Positions 43,284 through 54,030 of a DNA stretch of 64,000 nucleotides are shown piece after piece. The translations under genes and the position numbers were made by a program. The first letter of the stretch is position 1. Every line of letters begins with the position of its first letter. The DNA is from Rhizomys pruinosus. Its lineage: Eukaryota; Chordata; Mammalia; Rodentia; Spalacidae. The DNA lies in contig VZQC01005563.1 of assembly GCA_009823505.1 (NCBI GenBank), positions 67,834 to 131,833 of the forward strand. The letters run 5' to 3'. Below the pieces are notes generated by a model that was not told where the DNA came from, made no database searches, and saw only the letters and a program-made list of their open reading frames with translations.

Positions 43284-43346
43284 GCTTGCTTGCTTGCTTG
43301 CTTGCTTCCTCCTTCCTTCCTTGTTTGTTTGTTTGTTTGTTTGTTT
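43284..43346. repeat. compound (GCTT)n(CCTT)n(GTTT)n microsatellite
   Basis: Three successive tetranucleotide arrays. Confidence 0.9.
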
Positions 43347-43411
43347 TAAACCTTATAACCTCTACTCCCAAAGCTATGAAGACTTCATGTGTTTGTGTAA
43401 ACACCAGAGAC

Positions 43412-43584
43412 TCTTTTTTTTTTTTTTTCTTTTTGTCTTTTTGACTTTTTGAGACAGGGTCTCCCTGTAGCCCCAGCTGTCCTGGCACTCACTCTGTAGA
43501 CCAGGCTGGCCTTGAACTCACAAAGATCCGCCTGCCTCTGCCTCCCAAGTGCTAGGATTAAAGGCGTGCGCCACCACACCCGGC
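43412..43584 (-). mobile_element. B1 SINE (unit 2)
   Basis: Near-consensus reverse B1 with CpGs kept. Confidence 0.93.
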
Positions 43585-43605
43585 TCAGAGACTCTTAAAA
43601 AATTA

Positions 43606-43757
43606 TTTTGCTGGTTGTGGTGGTGCACGCCTTTAATCCCAGCAGTTGGGAGGCAGAGGCAGGTGGCTCTCTGAGTTCAAGGCCAGCCTGGTCTACATAG
43701 AGAATTCTAGGACAACTAGGGCTACAGGGAGATCCTGTTTCAAAAAAAAAAAAAGAC
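43606..43757 (+). mobile_element. B1 SINE (unit 2)
   Basis: Full B1 'gctggttgtggtggtgcacg' to poly-A. Confidence 0.92.
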
Positions 43758-43761
43758 CCCA

Positions 43762-43975
43762 ATATTATTATTTTAATTTTATGTGTATGACTGTATTGCC
43801 CGCTTGTATGTAAGTGCACCCGTGTTGTGCAAAGCCCACAGAGGTCAGAAGTGTTGGATCTCCTGGAACTGGATTTACGGATGGTTGTTAGCTACCATGT
43901 GAGTGTTAGGAATTGAACTCGGGTCCTCTCTAAGAGCAGCCAGTGTTATTAACTGGTGAACCATCCCTCCAGCCC
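43762..43975 (-). mobile_element. B2 SINE (unit 2)
   Basis: Reverse B2 ending 'ccatccctccagcccc'. Confidence 0.88.
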
Positions 43976-44289
43976 CAAACCAAAGATTCTTAAGGACTAG
44001 ATGATAATATTTATTGATGAGAAGGTACTTTGTCAGTCTCTTTCTCTTCAGATCATTACTATATCCCCAGTGTCTATTGTACAGCAGGATTACAATAAAT
44101 TCTTGTTAAATAAGCAGCATGCTACTATGTGATAAGCTTAGGAACTGAAGAGATTTTCATGCTCTTTACCAGTACTCATTTATGTTTGTGAGTCTTTGAG
44201 ACAGGGTCTTACTCTGTATTCCAGATTGGACTTGAATTCACAATCTTCTTGCCTAAGCCTCCAACTCCTGTAATTACACATGGGAGCCC

Positions 44290-44960
44290 CTGTACCTGAT
44301 TTACAAACAATCTGTTGTCTGAAAGTAATCAGAATGTAAGATTCTGAATTTAGCCTGCCCTGGCAGTGGGTCAGGTACCCTTGTATTCTTGCATCCTGCA
44401 GGGTGTAAGGCAGTGTGAATCACAGGGACCCATTTTCCTAGGCCTGCAGGAGAGTTCACCATCATGCAAATTGGGCCGAAACTGGGCAGCAGCATTTGCT
44501 TATATCTTTGAATATATGTCTCATAATATCCCATGTCAGCTCTCTACTCTTGGCTGCTTAGCAGTCACCACGACAGTCTATATCTGCATCAGTTGGGGGA
44601 TGACATGCCCATGAAATTCATACCAGCCTCCTTAGACCTTTTAACGTCTTCTCATAACCTGTGTCATCTTATTTCTCAGTCCACTGCAGATAGGCAGCAG
44701 CAAGTGAAAGAGGGTGAAGAAGCCAAGATAGAGAGCGAAGAGGACCCCAGGGCACTGTGTTGGCACTGAGAGCGGGCTGAGACAGAAAAACTGGGGAAAG
44801 CCAGTCCTAGAATCCTGGGACATTTGTTTACAGGGACTGCCTGACACACCTTACACTTCTGGAACCATCGGGTGTGATAAATGGATGCTTTGCTGGTAAC
44901 TGTGACCTTGTCATCAAGAGAATGGAAAATTATGCTCCCCTGACTTGGTTTTGGGAGGTA
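44290..44960. other. single-copy stretch spanning the end of unit 2
   Basis: At 44,668-44,679 'cttatttctcag' resembles a splice acceptor, followed to 44,769 by an open, purine-rich frame (residues such as EGEEAKIESEEDP) ending in TGA. This might be a short exon, but nothing else supports it. (AT)n at 44,967-44,984 follows. Confidence 0.3.
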
Positions 44961-44987
44961 AGGAAATATATATATATATATATACCT

Positions 44988-45098
44988 CATCTGGCCTGGA
45001 ACTCACTATGTAGACCAGGCTGTCATTAAACTCAGAGATCTGCCTGCCTCTGCCTCCTGAGTGCTGGAATTAAAGGTGTGTGTCGCCACACCTGGCTA
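44988..45098 (-). mobile_element. B1 SINE, partial
   Basis: Starts at 'ctggcctggaactcactatg'; the reversed 3' part is missing, replaced by (AT)n. Confidence 0.82.
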
Positions 45099-45128
45099 TA
45101 AAATATAGTTTTAAAAAGATTCCCAGTT

Positions 45129-45350
45129 AGGAGCAGGAGAGAATGCTCAGTGATTAAGAGCAGTGACTGCTTTTAGAGAAGATGCAGGTTCCATTCCCAG
45201 CACCCACAGGGCAGCTCATGATCCATAATTCCAGTTCCAGGGGATCTGATGCCCTCTTTTGCCCTCTGTGGGCATTGCATGCATGCTTACATGCAAGCAA
45301 AATGCTCATACACATAATAAATAAATAAATAAAATAAATAACCAAATATT
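45129..45350 (+). mobile_element. B2 SINE, diverged
   Basis: 'agcaggagagaatgctcagt' to an (AAAT)n tail; flanking 'aagattccyagt' at about 45,117 and 45,353. Confidence 0.82.
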
Positions 45351-45541
45351 TTAAGATTCCTAGTCAGATTGACTGAAAATTTAAAGAGACATTGATAATC
45401 AGGTCACAGTCTCACAAATCCCCTTAAGAATTTATGAGGCAACTTAGGCCTTGCAAGTTTGGGACGCTTGTCCAGGATCACTGTGCTAACACTTGACAAA
45501 GATGAGGGTTGGACTTTTGTGTATCTTTTCTCCCCTAGTCT

Positions 45542-45542
<1 letters not shown>

Positions 45543-45577
<35 letters not shown>

Positions 45578-45722
45578 TTTTTGGTCTTTTTGAGACAGGT
45601 CTCCTGTAGTCCCAGCTGTCCTGGACTCACTTTGTAGACCAGGCTGGCCTGAACTCACAAAGATCCGCCTGCCTCTGACCTCCCAAAGTGCTAGGATTAA
45701 AGGCGTGCGCCACCACGCCGGC
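45543..45722 (-). mobile_element. B1 SINE
   Basis: Reverse B1 after about 34 T. Confidence 0.9.
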
Positions 45723-45749
45723 CCCTACTCCGTCTCCGTCTTTTCTGTT

Positions 45750-45815
45750 GGTACTGGGAATGGAAATGAGGACCATTCTGCATGCCGGAAAGCTCTCCAT
45801 TTCAGCTACACCCCT
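45750..45815 (-). mobile_element. ID-like remnant
   Basis: 'gtactgggaatggaaatgag' and 'ctctccatttcagctacacc'. Confidence 0.45.
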
Positions 45816-46460
45816 GTCTCAAGATTTGAACTTCCTGATGACTCTAGGCCATTGCTCTCAGCTGTATTCCCGAGTGCTTTGGTTGTGCGCCTGTCCTGCA
45901 TGTCTTTCCAGCCCTCCCAGAGTGTTTTAAAACCTAGCACTATCTTGAAAGTGTGGTGTTTTGGACAGCTCTCTGTCCCCTGGGGCTTAGTTCACCCAGG
46001 TTTGGGTTACAGTAGAGCTGGGCTGTGTCCAATCTTAATTCAGTTCCACCCAAACAGACCGCCAGTTATTCCAGAGGGTGCCTGCTTCCGTCAAGATGAG
46101 AGTGCTTTCCATGCATCTTAAGCACCTACCAGCACTTTCTGTGGCTAGAAAATGACAGGGAGGAGCTGCAGTCTCAACAGCCTGTTTGTTTGATTCTGGG
46201 CCCTGCCGAAGATGCTGAGCTGTGCAGGCTTGGTGCTGGTTGCTCCTGCTTACTGATACCTACTCCCACCACCTGCACCAGCGAATGCTGTTTTCATACA
46301 TACTTACTCCTCTCATTTGATATGGAAATAAAATAATACACATGTAATGGAAACTTTGTTTTCTTCCCTTTATCCTTCCTTTTCAGTCTCTTCCCAGAAA
46401 TAACACCTCCTGAATACAGTGTTTACTATTGCTATCAAAATTTTTTACACATCTTAATGT
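45816..46460. other. single-copy stretch; possible old LINE trace at its end
   Basis: No gene recognised. The AT-rich part from about 46,310 could be an old LINE-1 remnant. Confidence 0.4.
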
Positions 46461-46466
46461 TATTTT

Positions 46467-46627
46467 ATTTCTACTTTTTGGTCTTTTTGAGAGAAAGTTT
46501 CCCTTTAGCCCCAGCTGGCCCAGAACTCACTATGTAGATAAGGCTGGCTGGCCTTGAACTCACAGAGACCTGCCTTCCTCTGCTTTCCAAGTTCTGGATT
46601 TAAAGGTGTACACCACCACATCTGACC
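46467..46627 (-). mobile_element. B1 SINE, diverged
   Basis: First of three reverse B1s in a row; 'tctttttgagagaaagtttc'. 'aaggctggctggcc' carries a small stutter. Confidence 0.85.
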
Positions 46628-46704
46628 CTAATGTTACTTATAAGTAATTTATGATATATTTTCACATGCCTGTAGAATTTTGTTTTCATGTAATTGGACT
46701 TGAA

Positions 46705-46862
46705 TTTTTTTTTTTTCTGGTGTTTTTGAGATAAGGTCTCCACATAGCCCCAGCTGGCCTGGAACTCACTCTGTAGACCAGGTTGGCCTTGAACTCACAG
46801 AGATCTACCTGCCTCTGCCTCCCCAAGTGCTGGAATTAAAGGCATGTACCATCATGCCCAGC
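46705..46862 (-). mobile_element. B1 SINE
   Basis: Second of three; 'tttttgagataaggtctcc'. Confidence 0.88.
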
Positions 46863-46867
46863 AACTT

Positions 46868-47043
46868 GTATTTTTTATTTATTTATTTATTTTTTTTTTT
46901 GGTATTTTTGAGACAGGGTCTCCCTTTAGTCCCAGCTGGCCTGGAGCTCGCTCTGTAGACCAGGCTGGCCTTGAACTCATAGAGATCCACCTGCCTCTGC
47001 CTCCCAAGTGCTGGGATTAAAGGTGTGCGCCACCACGCCCGGC
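46868..47043 (-). mobile_element. B1 SINE
   Basis: Third and youngest of the three, near consensus with 'caccacgcccggc'. Confidence 0.92.
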
Positions 47044-47321
47044 AATTTTTTTAAATCAATTATTTAGAATTCTGTGTTGATATATTTAAATATACTTTAA
47101 TCATTTTCCTGCTCTGCTGTCTATTGGGTATTTTATATCACAGTTCCCTTAATGATGGGTGTGTGGGTTGTTTCTGTGTTCTTCCCATGGATAATGCTCA
47201 CTTTCCAGCCTTCTGTAGGATTGGTAGGTTATAAGATTATATCTGCAAAGGGTTCATCACCTTTATATTTTGGTTGTTAGCCTTAGCCTTTAATGGCCAC
47301 ACTATCCCTCCAGCCCATCTT

Positions 47322-47546
47322 TTTTTTTTAAATATTTTTAAATTTAATTTATTTTTTATGTGTATGAATGTACTGTCTGCATGTAGGTTTGTGCACCCAT
47401 GTCGTGGAGGTCAGAAGAGGGTGTTTCATTCCCCTCGAACTGGAGTCAAAGACAGTTCTCATCCACCATGTGGGTGCTGGGGATCGAACCCAGGTCCTCT
47501 GCAAGAGCAGTCGGCACTCTTAACCTCTAGGCCATCTCTCCAGCCC
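47322..47546 (-). mobile_element. B2 SINE
   Basis: Reverse B2 flanked by 'agcccatcttt' at about 47,312 and 47,549. Confidence 0.92.
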
Positions 47547-47734
47547 CTAGCCCATCTTTATATTCTTACTAGAGACATAAGAGGTCCTACTTTACTAATA
47601 TTTCTATTGTCTCTTCTAATCTGGAGGATTTGAAATGGTATTTTCAAAATAATATTTAGATTACAGATAGGAATGAGTGCTTTTCATGTGCACTGAGCAA
47701 TCTTTTACTATGCTGTCTTTGCTATCTATGTTAA

Positions 47735-47927
47735 AAATGTTTTTTAAATTTTTATTATTATTGTGTGCGTGCATAATGTGTGGGGTGAGAGGTGTGTGTG
47801 CATGCTATGGTGTGTGTTATAGAGACCAAAAGACAATTTTATGGAGTTGATTCTCTCCTACCTTTCCGTGGGTTCTAGGATTGAAGTCAGGTTACCAGTC
47901 TTTACCTACTGAGCCATCTCAACACAC
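47735..47927 (-). mobile_element. B3 SINE
   Basis: 'gaccaaaagacaattttatg' and 'tactgagccatctcaacac'. Confidence 0.65.
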
Positions 47928-47935
47928 TTAAATAT

Positions 47936-48075
47936 CAGAAACTTTGGAGGCAGCGGCAGGCAGATCCAGATCTCGCTGAGTTTGAGGAGAGCATACTCTG
48001 GAACATAGCAGATTCCAGCCCACTCAGAGTGAGACTTTGTCTAAAACCTAAAGATTAACAAAACAAAACAAAACA
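47936..48075 (+). mobile_element. B1/B4 fragment
   Basis: 'ttggaggcagcggcaggcag' to 'gagactttgtctaaaacc' and a (CAAAA) tail. Confidence 0.6.
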
Positions 48076-48159
48076 AACAAGCAAACAACCCCCCAACAGA
48101 ATATGTAATATTTTTTTTACCTAAAATGTATCTGAAGATCTTTAAGAAATGTACTGATG

Positions 48160-48417
48160 GAGGCTGGAGAGATGGCTCAGTGGTTAAGAGTGCCGACTGC
48201 TCTTGCTGAGGACCAGGGTTTGATTCCCAGAACCCACATGGTGGTCTTTAAGTTGGGTGTGGTGGTGCATACCTTTAATCCTAGCACACAGGACGCAGAG
48301 GCAGGCGGATCTCTGAGTTCAAGGCTAGCCTGGTGTACAGAGTGAGTTCCAAGCCAGCTGGGGCTATAGGGAGACCCTGTCTCAAAAAAAGAAAAAAATT
48401 AAAAGAAAAAAAAAAAA
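48160..48417 (+). mobile_element. composite B2-B1 SINE (copy C)
   Basis: B2 head (from 48,163) to 'cacatggtggtctttaa', then B1 start 'gttgggtgtggtggtgcata' at 48,252 and a full B1 ending in poly-A. The 16-bp target-site duplication aagaaatgtactgatg at 48,144-48,159 and 48,418-48,433 encloses both halves, so they inserted together. Confidence 0.9.
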
Positions 48418-48555
48418 AAGAAATGTACTGATGCTAAGCCTAACTCTGGGTCCCATCAACAGAATTAAAATATTTTGGACTGGAGTCCAGTCTTGGTCAC
48501 AAAACTTTGTGTGTGAGTAGCATGGTTAACCTTATAAGATGAAACTGATTTTATT

Positions 48556-48787
48556 TACTTATTTGAAATATTTTATTTTTGTTTTATGTGTATGAGTATA
48601 TCGCCTGCATGTGTGTAAGTGCTCCCATGTCGTGCAGTGTCTGGGGAGGTCAGAAGAGGGGGTCAGATCCCCTGGAACTGGAATCACAGACGGTTTGTTA
48701 GGCACCATGTGGGTCCTGGGAATCAAACCCCAGTCTTCTACAAGAGCAGCCAGTGCTCTTAACCACTGAGCCATCTCTCTCCAGCCC
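48556..48787 (-). mobile_element. B2 SINE
   Basis: Reverse B2 ending 'gagccatctctctccagcccc'-like with one extra CT. Confidence 0.9.
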
Positions 48788-48799
48788 CTTATTTATTTA

Positions 48800-48868
48800 T
48801 TTTTGAGATAGGGTCTCACTATGTAGCCCTGGCTGGCCTGGAACTTGTCTGTGCCTCCCACACCAGTT
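48800..48868 (-). mobile_element. B1 SINE fragment
   Basis: 'gagatagggtctcactatgt' to 'ctgtgcctccca'. Confidence 0.75.
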
Positions 48869-48886
48869 TTTTCATTTTCCAAACTT

Positions 48887-49046
48887 ATTTTATTTATTTT
48901 TGGTCTTTTTGAGACAGGGTCTCCTTATAGCTCCAGCTGTCCTGCAACTCACTAGGTAGACCAGGCTGGGCTTGAACTCAAAGAGTTCTGCCTGCCTCTG
49001 CCTCCTGAGCGCTGGGATTACAGGCATTTGCCACAACACCTGGCCC
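48887..49046 (-). mobile_element. B1 SINE
   Basis: Reverse B1 'tctttttgagacagggtctc' to 'ccacaacacctggcc'. Confidence 0.9.
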
Positions 49047-49488
49047 TAACTTATTTTACTTTTTTCCAGTAGTCACTTTTCCCCCACTGGTTACTGAATG
49101 GCCTATACTTTTCATACTGATTTGTCTTTAATATTTTCTATTTTTTGTAGTTTCAGTGTGAATATTTCATATGTATTAAAATTCACCCATGTAGACTGTA
49201 GTCACTGGTTTTTATTATAATCATAAAGTTGTGCAACCATCACTGCTATCTAATTTTATAGCATTTTATTACACCCAGGAGAATGCCTGTAGTACCTACC
49301 CATTAGTAGTCATTTCCGGTTTTTACCACCTCCCAGCCCTAGTCAACCCTGATGTATTTTCTGTTTCTCTAGAGTAGCATATTCTAGACATTTGATATAA
49401 CTGGAATGGTGTGTGTCTTCTAGCTGGCTTCTTCACTTGGTCCAGTGTTTTTAGTCTATCTGTACTTTTATAGCATGTACTATGTTGT

Positions 49489-49502
49489 AGAAAGTAATTC
49501 AT
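49489..49502. repeat. target-site duplication, left
   Basis: agaaagtaattcat, repeated exactly at 50,482-50,495. Confidence 0.92.
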
Positions 49503-50481
49503 CCCCCCCCCCAAAATTATAAAGGCCTTTTGCCTATAAGTGGGATATATGCAAGGAGAAAGGCAGTAAGTCCCTGTTGTCGAAGACCTGGTGTGAGCAT
49601 GAAAAATGTTATGAGACGTCACTTGCTAGCATACAACTGGCCTCTGAAATGCCAGAGAGCGTTACCAAAGGCCACTAAAGCAATACAGCAAAATATTGGT
49701 CTCCCTGAGACAAGCAAGACTCCTCCGTCAATATCAGCTACACCTCAACAGCCTGGAGATACTGTGCAACAGTGGCAGCCAAGTGTCTATATATATCCCA
49801 AATCTATTTGGCTATTAGCTCTCTCCTTGGAGGAATAACTCACAGCGGATGCCACAAGCTTATGTCCTCTAGTGGTTAGGAGATGTTATAAGCCACAATA
49901 AGAACTTGTCACCCTTTATAGAGAAACCACAGTTTGCGGATTAGCATACCATCCAAGCATCTGTGTCTATGCTCACAGCTTAGCTTGACATAATAATTGG
50001 TACTGCTTAAATGCCTGTACATCCAATAGCTTGTGCTTTGTTAGTATGACTAAAAAGGGTATCACTGGAAAAGCTGTCAACCCATGAAGGGAAACAACCT
50101 GACCAGACTGGAGTCCAAAATGACAACTCCAAAGAAATTAGACTGTTTTCTTCTCACCCACTTGTGCCCCTTTCCCAAAGCCCAGGGGGAACAAACTGCG
50201 GAAAAGGAGGCATGGTAGATTGTAAGGGCTACAGAGAGATAGGGGTGAATCGTGAAACTACAGGAATATAGTCTGGACTCCTAACTGATCAACATGCCTG
50301 TGCATACAAGCTTCTCCAACTGGACTATGGGAACCCTGGGTTGTTCAAAATTTGGACATAGATACTTACAAAATGCACCAATTACCTAATTGTATGACAT
50401 ACTGAGTAACATCAATGTTATCTGCAAACAACTGTGTCATTACATTGTAGAATCCCTTAAAAATAAAAAAAAAATAAAAAA
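49503..50481 (+). pseudogene. processed retrocopy of an unrecognised transcript
   Basis: A 979-bp insertion that starts at a C-run, ends in an interrupted poly-A (about 50,459-50,481) and is bounded by exact 14-bp duplications. These are the marks of LINE-1-driven reverse transcription of a polyadenylated RNA. The frame from about 49,530 to 49,838 is open but begins with TTG, not ATG, and stops are frequent afterwards. It holds no SINE and matches no mRNA I can name. It could derive from a non-coding RNA or a retroviral-like transcript, but I saw no gag, pol or env motif. Confidence 0.8.
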
Positions 50482-50495
50482 AGAAAGTAATTCAT
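50482..50495. repeat. target-site duplication, right
   Basis: Second agaaagtaattcat, directly after the A-rich tail; the LINE-1 host sequence resumes here. Confidence 0.92.
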
Positions 50496-50606
50496 TTTTT
50501 ATTGTAATAATGTCCTATTGTATGGTATACTATGTTTTGCTAATACGTTGATGAGCTGATGGACATTTCGGTGTCAGCTTTTTAGCTATTGTGAATATTG
50601 CTGTAG

Positions 50607-50688
50607 GATGGAGCTTAGCTCAGTGGTAAAGTACTTGCCTAGATGCACAAGGCCTTGAGTTTGATCTCCAGCATTGCCTGTAAAAAGA
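50607..50688 (+). mobile_element. ID SINE
   Basis: 'gagcttagctcagtggtaaa', 'cttgcctagatgcacaaggc', A-run: classic tRNA-Ala-like ID inside the old LINE-1. Confidence 0.82.
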
Positions 50689-50797
50689 CTAATGAGTGGA
50701 AGTAAATACTGCTGTGAGTATGTAATATATAAACATTTTGGTGTGGACATATGTTTTATCTAAGGGTAGGATTGCTGGGTCAGATGGTAACTCTGGG

Positions 50798-51011
<214 letters not shown>

Positions 51012-51198
51012 ATCTGTATGTGTCTCTGTGCGTGTGTGATTGGATGTACATGTGAGTATGTGTGAGTATGATACATAAGTGCCACAGTGTGGTATTACAG
51101 AACTCAGCTCTTTATGCTTGTGTAGCCAGCCCCACATGCAATTTTTTGAGGAACTGTTGCATTAGTCCATGTAGGCTGTACTACCATAATTCCCACTA

Positions 51199-51527
51199 AC
51201 TGTGCTAGTTAGGTTTTCCTTCCTGTGACAAATACCCAGGAGAAACAGTTTCAAAGAAGTAAAGATTTATTTTTGGCCCAGTCCATGGGTGGTTGGCTTG
51301 GTTGCCTTGGGTCTGTGCTGAGGCAGGATGTCATGGCGGAAGGGTGAGGTAGAGCAGAGCTGCTCACCTGAAGATGGCCAGGAAGCAGAGAGAGGGAACA
51401 GGAAAGGGCCAAGGCCAAGACACGGCTCAAAGATACCCTAGTGCCCCACTTCCTCTAACCAAAATCTCTAGAACCTCCCACAGTAGCCCTAGAGCCTGTG
51501 CAGATGTTTTACATGCAAACCACAGTG
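51199..51527 (+). mobile_element. URR1-like hAT-Charlie element
   Basis: 'ctagttaggttttccttcct', 'gtgacaaatacccaggagaa', 'cagtccatgggtggttggc', 'gaggcaggatgtcatggcgg' and 'acttcctctaac' follow the URR1 order recalled from rodent repeats. No terminal duplications confirmed. Confidence 0.55.
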
Positions 51528-51767
51528 TACTGTGCAAGCGTTCTCACTTCATAACATCTTCATCACTATCATTTTTATTTTCGCTATCTTTGTGAGTATC
51601 ATGTAGGATTGTTTATGGTTTTGATTTTTACATTTCCTTAGTGATAAAGGTGCTGAGTGTCTTGTGTGCTCACTTGCCATTTCTATGTCTTTTGGAGAAA
51701 TTTCTACTCAGATTCTTTGCCTGTTTTTAATTTGGGATGTTTTAATCATTGTTGAGGATTTTTTTGT

Positions 51768-51902
51768 TTGTTTGTTTTTGGTCTTTTTGAGACAGGGTCT
51801 CCCTGTAGACCCAGCTGTCCTGGAACTCACAATGTAGACCAGAGATCCACCTGCCTCTGCCTCCCAAGTACTGGGATCACAGGAGTGCACCACTACACCT
51901 AG
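51768..51902 (-). mobile_element. B1 SINE with internal deletion
   Basis: Lacks the 'ggctggccttgaactcac' block between 'gtagacca' and 'gagatccacc'. Confidence 0.88.
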
Positions 51903-52018
51903 AATTGTTGAGTTTTAGATGTTCTTTATATATTCCAGGTAAAAGTCCATTGTCAAATATATGAGTTACAGATATTTCATTCTATAGTCTGTCTTTTTAC
52001 TTTAAAAAATTAAATTTT

Positions 52019-52183
52019 AGCTGGGCATGGTGGTGCATGCCTTTAATCCTAGCACTTGGGAGGCAGAGGCAGATGGATCTTTGTGAGTTCAAGGCCAGCC
52101 TGGTCTACAGAGTGAGTTCCAGGACAGCTGGGGCTACAGGGAGACCCTGTCTCGAAAAGAAAAAAAAAAAAAAAAAAAAAAAT
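52019..52183 (+). mobile_element. B1 SINE
   Basis: Near consensus, poly-A of about 24. Confidence 0.93.
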
Positions 52184-52194
52184 TTTAACTTTAA

Positions 52195-52420
52195 TTTTTC
52201 AAAAATTTATTTATTTATTTATTTGTATGAATGTACTGTCTGCACATAGGTTTGTGCACCCATGTCGTGCAATGCCGTGGAAGTCAGAAGAGGGTGTCAG
52301 ATTCTGCTGGAACTGGAGTTACAGACGGTTCTCAGCCACCATGTGGGTGCTGGAGATTGAACCTGGGTCCTCTGCAAGAGCAGTTGGCGCTCTTAACTGC
52401 TAGGCCATCTCTCCAGCCCC
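52195..52420 (-). mobile_element. B2 SINE
   Basis: Reverse B2, mostly CpG-intact. Confidence 0.92.
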
Positions 52421-52438
52421 TTTAATTTTTACATTTAT

Positions 52439-52439
<1 letters not shown>

Positions 52440-52517
<78 letters not shown>
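52440..52517. repeat. (TTTA)n then (TG)n microsatellite
   Basis: TTTA array to about 52,472, then a TG array of about 20 units. Confidence 0.92.
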
Positions 52518-52518
<1 letters not shown>

Positions 52519-52713
52519 AACGTGTGTGAATGTGTGTGAACGCCATGGTCGAAATATAGAGTTCAGAGGATTCTATACTTGGGAGTATACTTGGGATTAT
52601 AAAGTGGGAGTCAGTCAGTTCTCTCCTTCCACTATATGGGTCTTGAGGATCGAACTTAGCTTGTCAGGTTTGGCAGCAAACTTTGTTACCCTCTGAGCCA
52701 TCTTTCCAGACTA
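52518..52713 (-). mobile_element. B3 SINE
   Basis: 'gtcagttctctccttccac', 'gcttgtcaggtttggcagc', 'ctgagccatctttccag'. Confidence 0.78.
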
Positions 52714-52737
52714 TCTTTTTTCTTATTCTTTGATACT

Positions 52738-52892
52738 TTCTTTTTTTTTGGTGTTTTTGAGACAGGGTCTCCCTGTAGCCCCAGCTGTCCTGGAACTCTC
52801 TGTAGACCAGGCTGGCCTTGAACTCACAAAGATCCACCTGCCTCTGCCTCCCAAGTGCTAGGATTAAAGGCGTGGGCCACCACACCCGGCTC
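52738..52892 (-). mobile_element. B1 SINE
   Basis: Near-consensus reverse B1. Confidence 0.93.
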
Positions 52893-52925
52893 GATACTTT
52901 CATTCTCTTAAAAAATACTTTACTT

Positions 52926-53155
52926 GGGGCTGGAGAGATGGATGGCTCAGTGGTTAAGAGCACCGACTGCTCTTGCAGAGGAACTGGGTTCGATTCCCAG
53001 CACCCACGTGGTGACTAAGAACTGTCTTTAACTCCAGTTCCAGGGGAATCAGACGCCCTCTTCTGACCTCCTCCTGCATTGCACGACACAGGTGCACCAA
53101 CCTACATGCAGACAGTACACTCATACACATAAAAAATAAAAATTAAATTAAAAAA
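52926..53155 (+). mobile_element. B2 SINE with doubled 'gatg' in the head
   Basis: 'gagagatggatggctcagtg' has a 4-bp duplication in the A-box neighbourhood; otherwise complete. Confidence 0.92.
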
Positions 53156-53159
53156 TAGA

Positions 53160-53380
53160 AAAATTTTTACTTATTACTTTTATTATATGTGTGTATGCCT
53201 GCATGTAGGTGGGTGCAACTGTGTTGTGCAATGCCCACAGAGGTCAGAAGAGGGCATCAGATTCCCCTGGAATTGGAGTTGTGGGTGGTTGTTAGCCACT
53301 ATGAGAGTGCTGGATTCGAATCCAGGTTCTCTGCAAGAGCAGCTAGTGCTCTTAACTGCTGAGCCATCTCTCCAGCCCCT
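53160..53380 (-). mobile_element. B2 SINE
   Basis: Reverse B2 directly after the previous one, in opposite orientation. Confidence 0.9.
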
Positions 53381-53394
53381 CTCCTTTGTTTTTG

Positions 53395-53500
53395 GAACAG
53401 AAGTAGCCCAGGCTACTTCAAGCACAGGGCAGCCCTTCTGCCTCAGCCTCGCAAGTACTAGGATTACAGATGTGCATCATATCTGGCATGCCTTTGGTGT
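53395..53500 (-). mobile_element. B4-like remnant
   Basis: 'gtagcccaggctacttcaag' and 'gtactaggattacagatgtg'. Confidence 0.55.
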
Positions 53501-54030
53501 TGTACCCATCTAATAAATCATTACTCACCTAAATCCACATATATTAATCCCATCTGTTGTAGTTATAGTTTAAATACTTATATTTAGGTCTATGATCCCT
53601 TTGGACTTTTGTGTATGGTATGAGATAGATGTTCAAATTCACCTTTTTTTTTCATGTGAATATGTCTAGTTGTCCTACTAATACATGTGGAAGAACCCAT
53701 TCTTTTCTTCCTGAGTTATCTTGGCCATCTCGTTGGAAGTCAGTTGACTATAAATGTGAGGTTTTAATTTCTGCACTCTTGGTTCTGTTCTTTTGATTCT
53801 GTTTGTTCTTATGTTAGTACAGCACAGTCTTGATAACTGTACTTTGTGGTAGGTTTTAAAATTGGGGAGTGTGAGGCCTCCCATTTCAAGATTGTTTGGC
53901 TAATCTTATCTCTTGCTTTTCCATACAGATTTATGATTAGCTTGTTTCTGCAAAAAACCGCTGGGATTTTGATAGAGAGGGTACTAAGTCTGTAGATCAC
54001 TTTGTCTAGAATTGCCATAAAAAAGGAATG

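Larger units (their letters stand above)
29358..44703. repeat. tandem duplication, unit 2 (15.3 kb)
   Basis: Head-to-tail second copy. The junction lies in an A-run at 29,357-29,367, followed by 'gaaagggtccagaacccc'. The first 0.3-0.4 kb (to about 29,780) is noisier than unit 1; after that this copy is the cleaner. It ends where 'gcagcagcaa' continues into 'gtgaaagagggtgaagaag'. Confidence 0.95.

Noticed and set aside
49530..49838. 102-codon frame in the retrocopy as a gene
   Set aside because: Starts with TTG, no recognised domain, and the insertion has no promoter of its own. I also considered an endogenous retroviral origin but found no LTR, primer-binding site or retroviral motif.
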